Positions 33,512 through 33,854 of a stretch of 33,854 bases of DNA are shown piece by piece. The translations under genes were made by a program, and so were the position numbers. Numbering within the stretch: position 1 is the stretch's first letter; each line of letters begins with the position of its first letter. This DNA comes from Marinifilaceae bacterium (GTDB lineage Bacteria; Bacteroidota; Bacteroidia; Bacteroidales; Marinifilaceae): contig JADGEF010000029.1 in NCBI GenBank assembly GCA_016744515.1, positions 1-33,854 of the forward strand. Reading direction: 5' to 3'. A model generated the notes under the pieces. That model ran no database searches. It saw only the letters and a list, made by a program, of their open reading frames with translations, and was not told the DNA's origin.

Positions 33512-33854
33512 CAACGCTTCGCATCCATACACATTGCCAAGTCCTGCGAAAAGCTAACGCACAAGCCAAAACTTGTCAAAGAGTATGGCTGTCCCTTCAC
33601 ACAGGCAGACTGTGGAGAATAAAGCACGAAAACACAACACGCAATATGAAAAACTGGTCGGATAGTGGTAAATATGAGCGATTTAGAATTAAATAAACGG
33701 TGTCATAAATTGGAAGATTTGAGTTTCAAACTCCCCTACGATTTCTTAGCCAGGTCGTTATTGCGACACGAAGTCGCTTAAGCAATTGTTTAACAAGCGG
33801 TTGTGTGCTTGATTAAACCTACTGTTCCTTCAGTAGTATCCTACCAGAGCATCT
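33512..33854. other. Palindrome-rich intergenic region after the STAND gene
   Basis: No gene is supported. The first 100 bases contain GCACAAGCC and ACTTGTC motifs akin to the element at 29630-29748. Further right a GAGTTTCAAACTC palindrome (33721-33733), a GCGAC/GTCGC hairpin (33757-33771), GTTTAACAAGC (33788-33798) pairing with GCTTGATTAAAC (33807-33818) with one bulged A, and CTACTG/CAGTAG (33820-33837) occur. GTTTAAC fits an attC R'' core. A 63-codon frame here has no protein character. Confidence 0.5.

Noticed and set aside
33505-33696. 63-codon plus-strand frame overlapping the end of the STAND gene
   Set aside because: Composition is not protein-like and it covers palindromic intergenic sequence similar to 29640-29748.
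20501-33854. CRISPR array
   Set aside because: The repeats found are few, far apart and of several kinds. There is no regular spacing and no cas gene.

Overview
The window reads as AT-rich chromosomal DNA of a Bacteroidota (Bacteroidetes) bacterium. The signs are a SusC/SusD pair under an ECF sigma/FecR-type anti-sigma switch, several lipoproteins of Bacteroidetes-type families (DUF4465, a TlpA-like thioredoxin), a tricorn-like S41 protease with its own beta-propeller, promoter-like TAnnTTTG boxes (the known Bacteroidetes -7 element), and weak or absent Shine-Dalgarno sequences. A free-living, perhaps marine, relative of the Marinilabiliales is my guess; the sequence does not prove a genus.

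Left part (1-10.3 kb): a frame-shifted remnant of an HU-like DNA-binding protein on the minus strand, then a complete nutrient-uptake locus on the plus strand. Its order is ECF sigma (1041-1562), FecR anti-sigma (1643-2791), SusC-like TonB-dependent transporter with an N-terminal STN signalling domain (2869-6321), SusD-like lipoprotein (6340-7770), DUF4465 lipoprotein (7789-8601) and a lipoprotein with a TlpA-like thioredoxin domain (8699-10036). The expected logic is: ligand binding at SusC/SusD, STN to FecR contact, release of the sigma factor, and transcription of the transporter. The substrate cannot be read from the sequence. The SusC-like gene carries an in-frame tract of eight G.

Middle part (10.3-20.4 kb): housekeeping and envelope genes. 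These are an anchored periplasmic protein of unknown function (minus strand), a secreted von Willebrand A protein, transketolase, a three-gene operon (sigma factor, small membrane protein, Spy/CpxP-like protein) and a large tricorn-like protease. Several clean rho-independent terminators separate these units.

Right part (20.4-33.9 kb): an accessory island. Genes or gene remnants are separated by palindromic elements, several with bulged stems like integron attC sites, and two copies of a ~117 bp terminator-containing leader repeat frame the first 9 kb. The contents are a TonB-C-like protein, a decayed restriction-modification cluster (remnant ORF, truncated and intact DUF1016 nuclease genes, broken Eco57I-like methylase, truncated RhuM), remnants of IS110-like and IS91-like transposases, an intact GHKL ATPase with a C-terminal PD-(D/E)XK nuclease motif, an XRE/DUF4870-like regulator with a polytopic membrane protein, and a 1250-residue STAND-type NTPase with an N-terminal nuclease-like domain. 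This looks like a defence island. The most promising undescribed pieces are the GHKL-nuclease gene, the STAND gene and the palindrome-delimited cassette layout, which has no integrase in the window. No tRNA, rRNA or CRISPR array was recognised.
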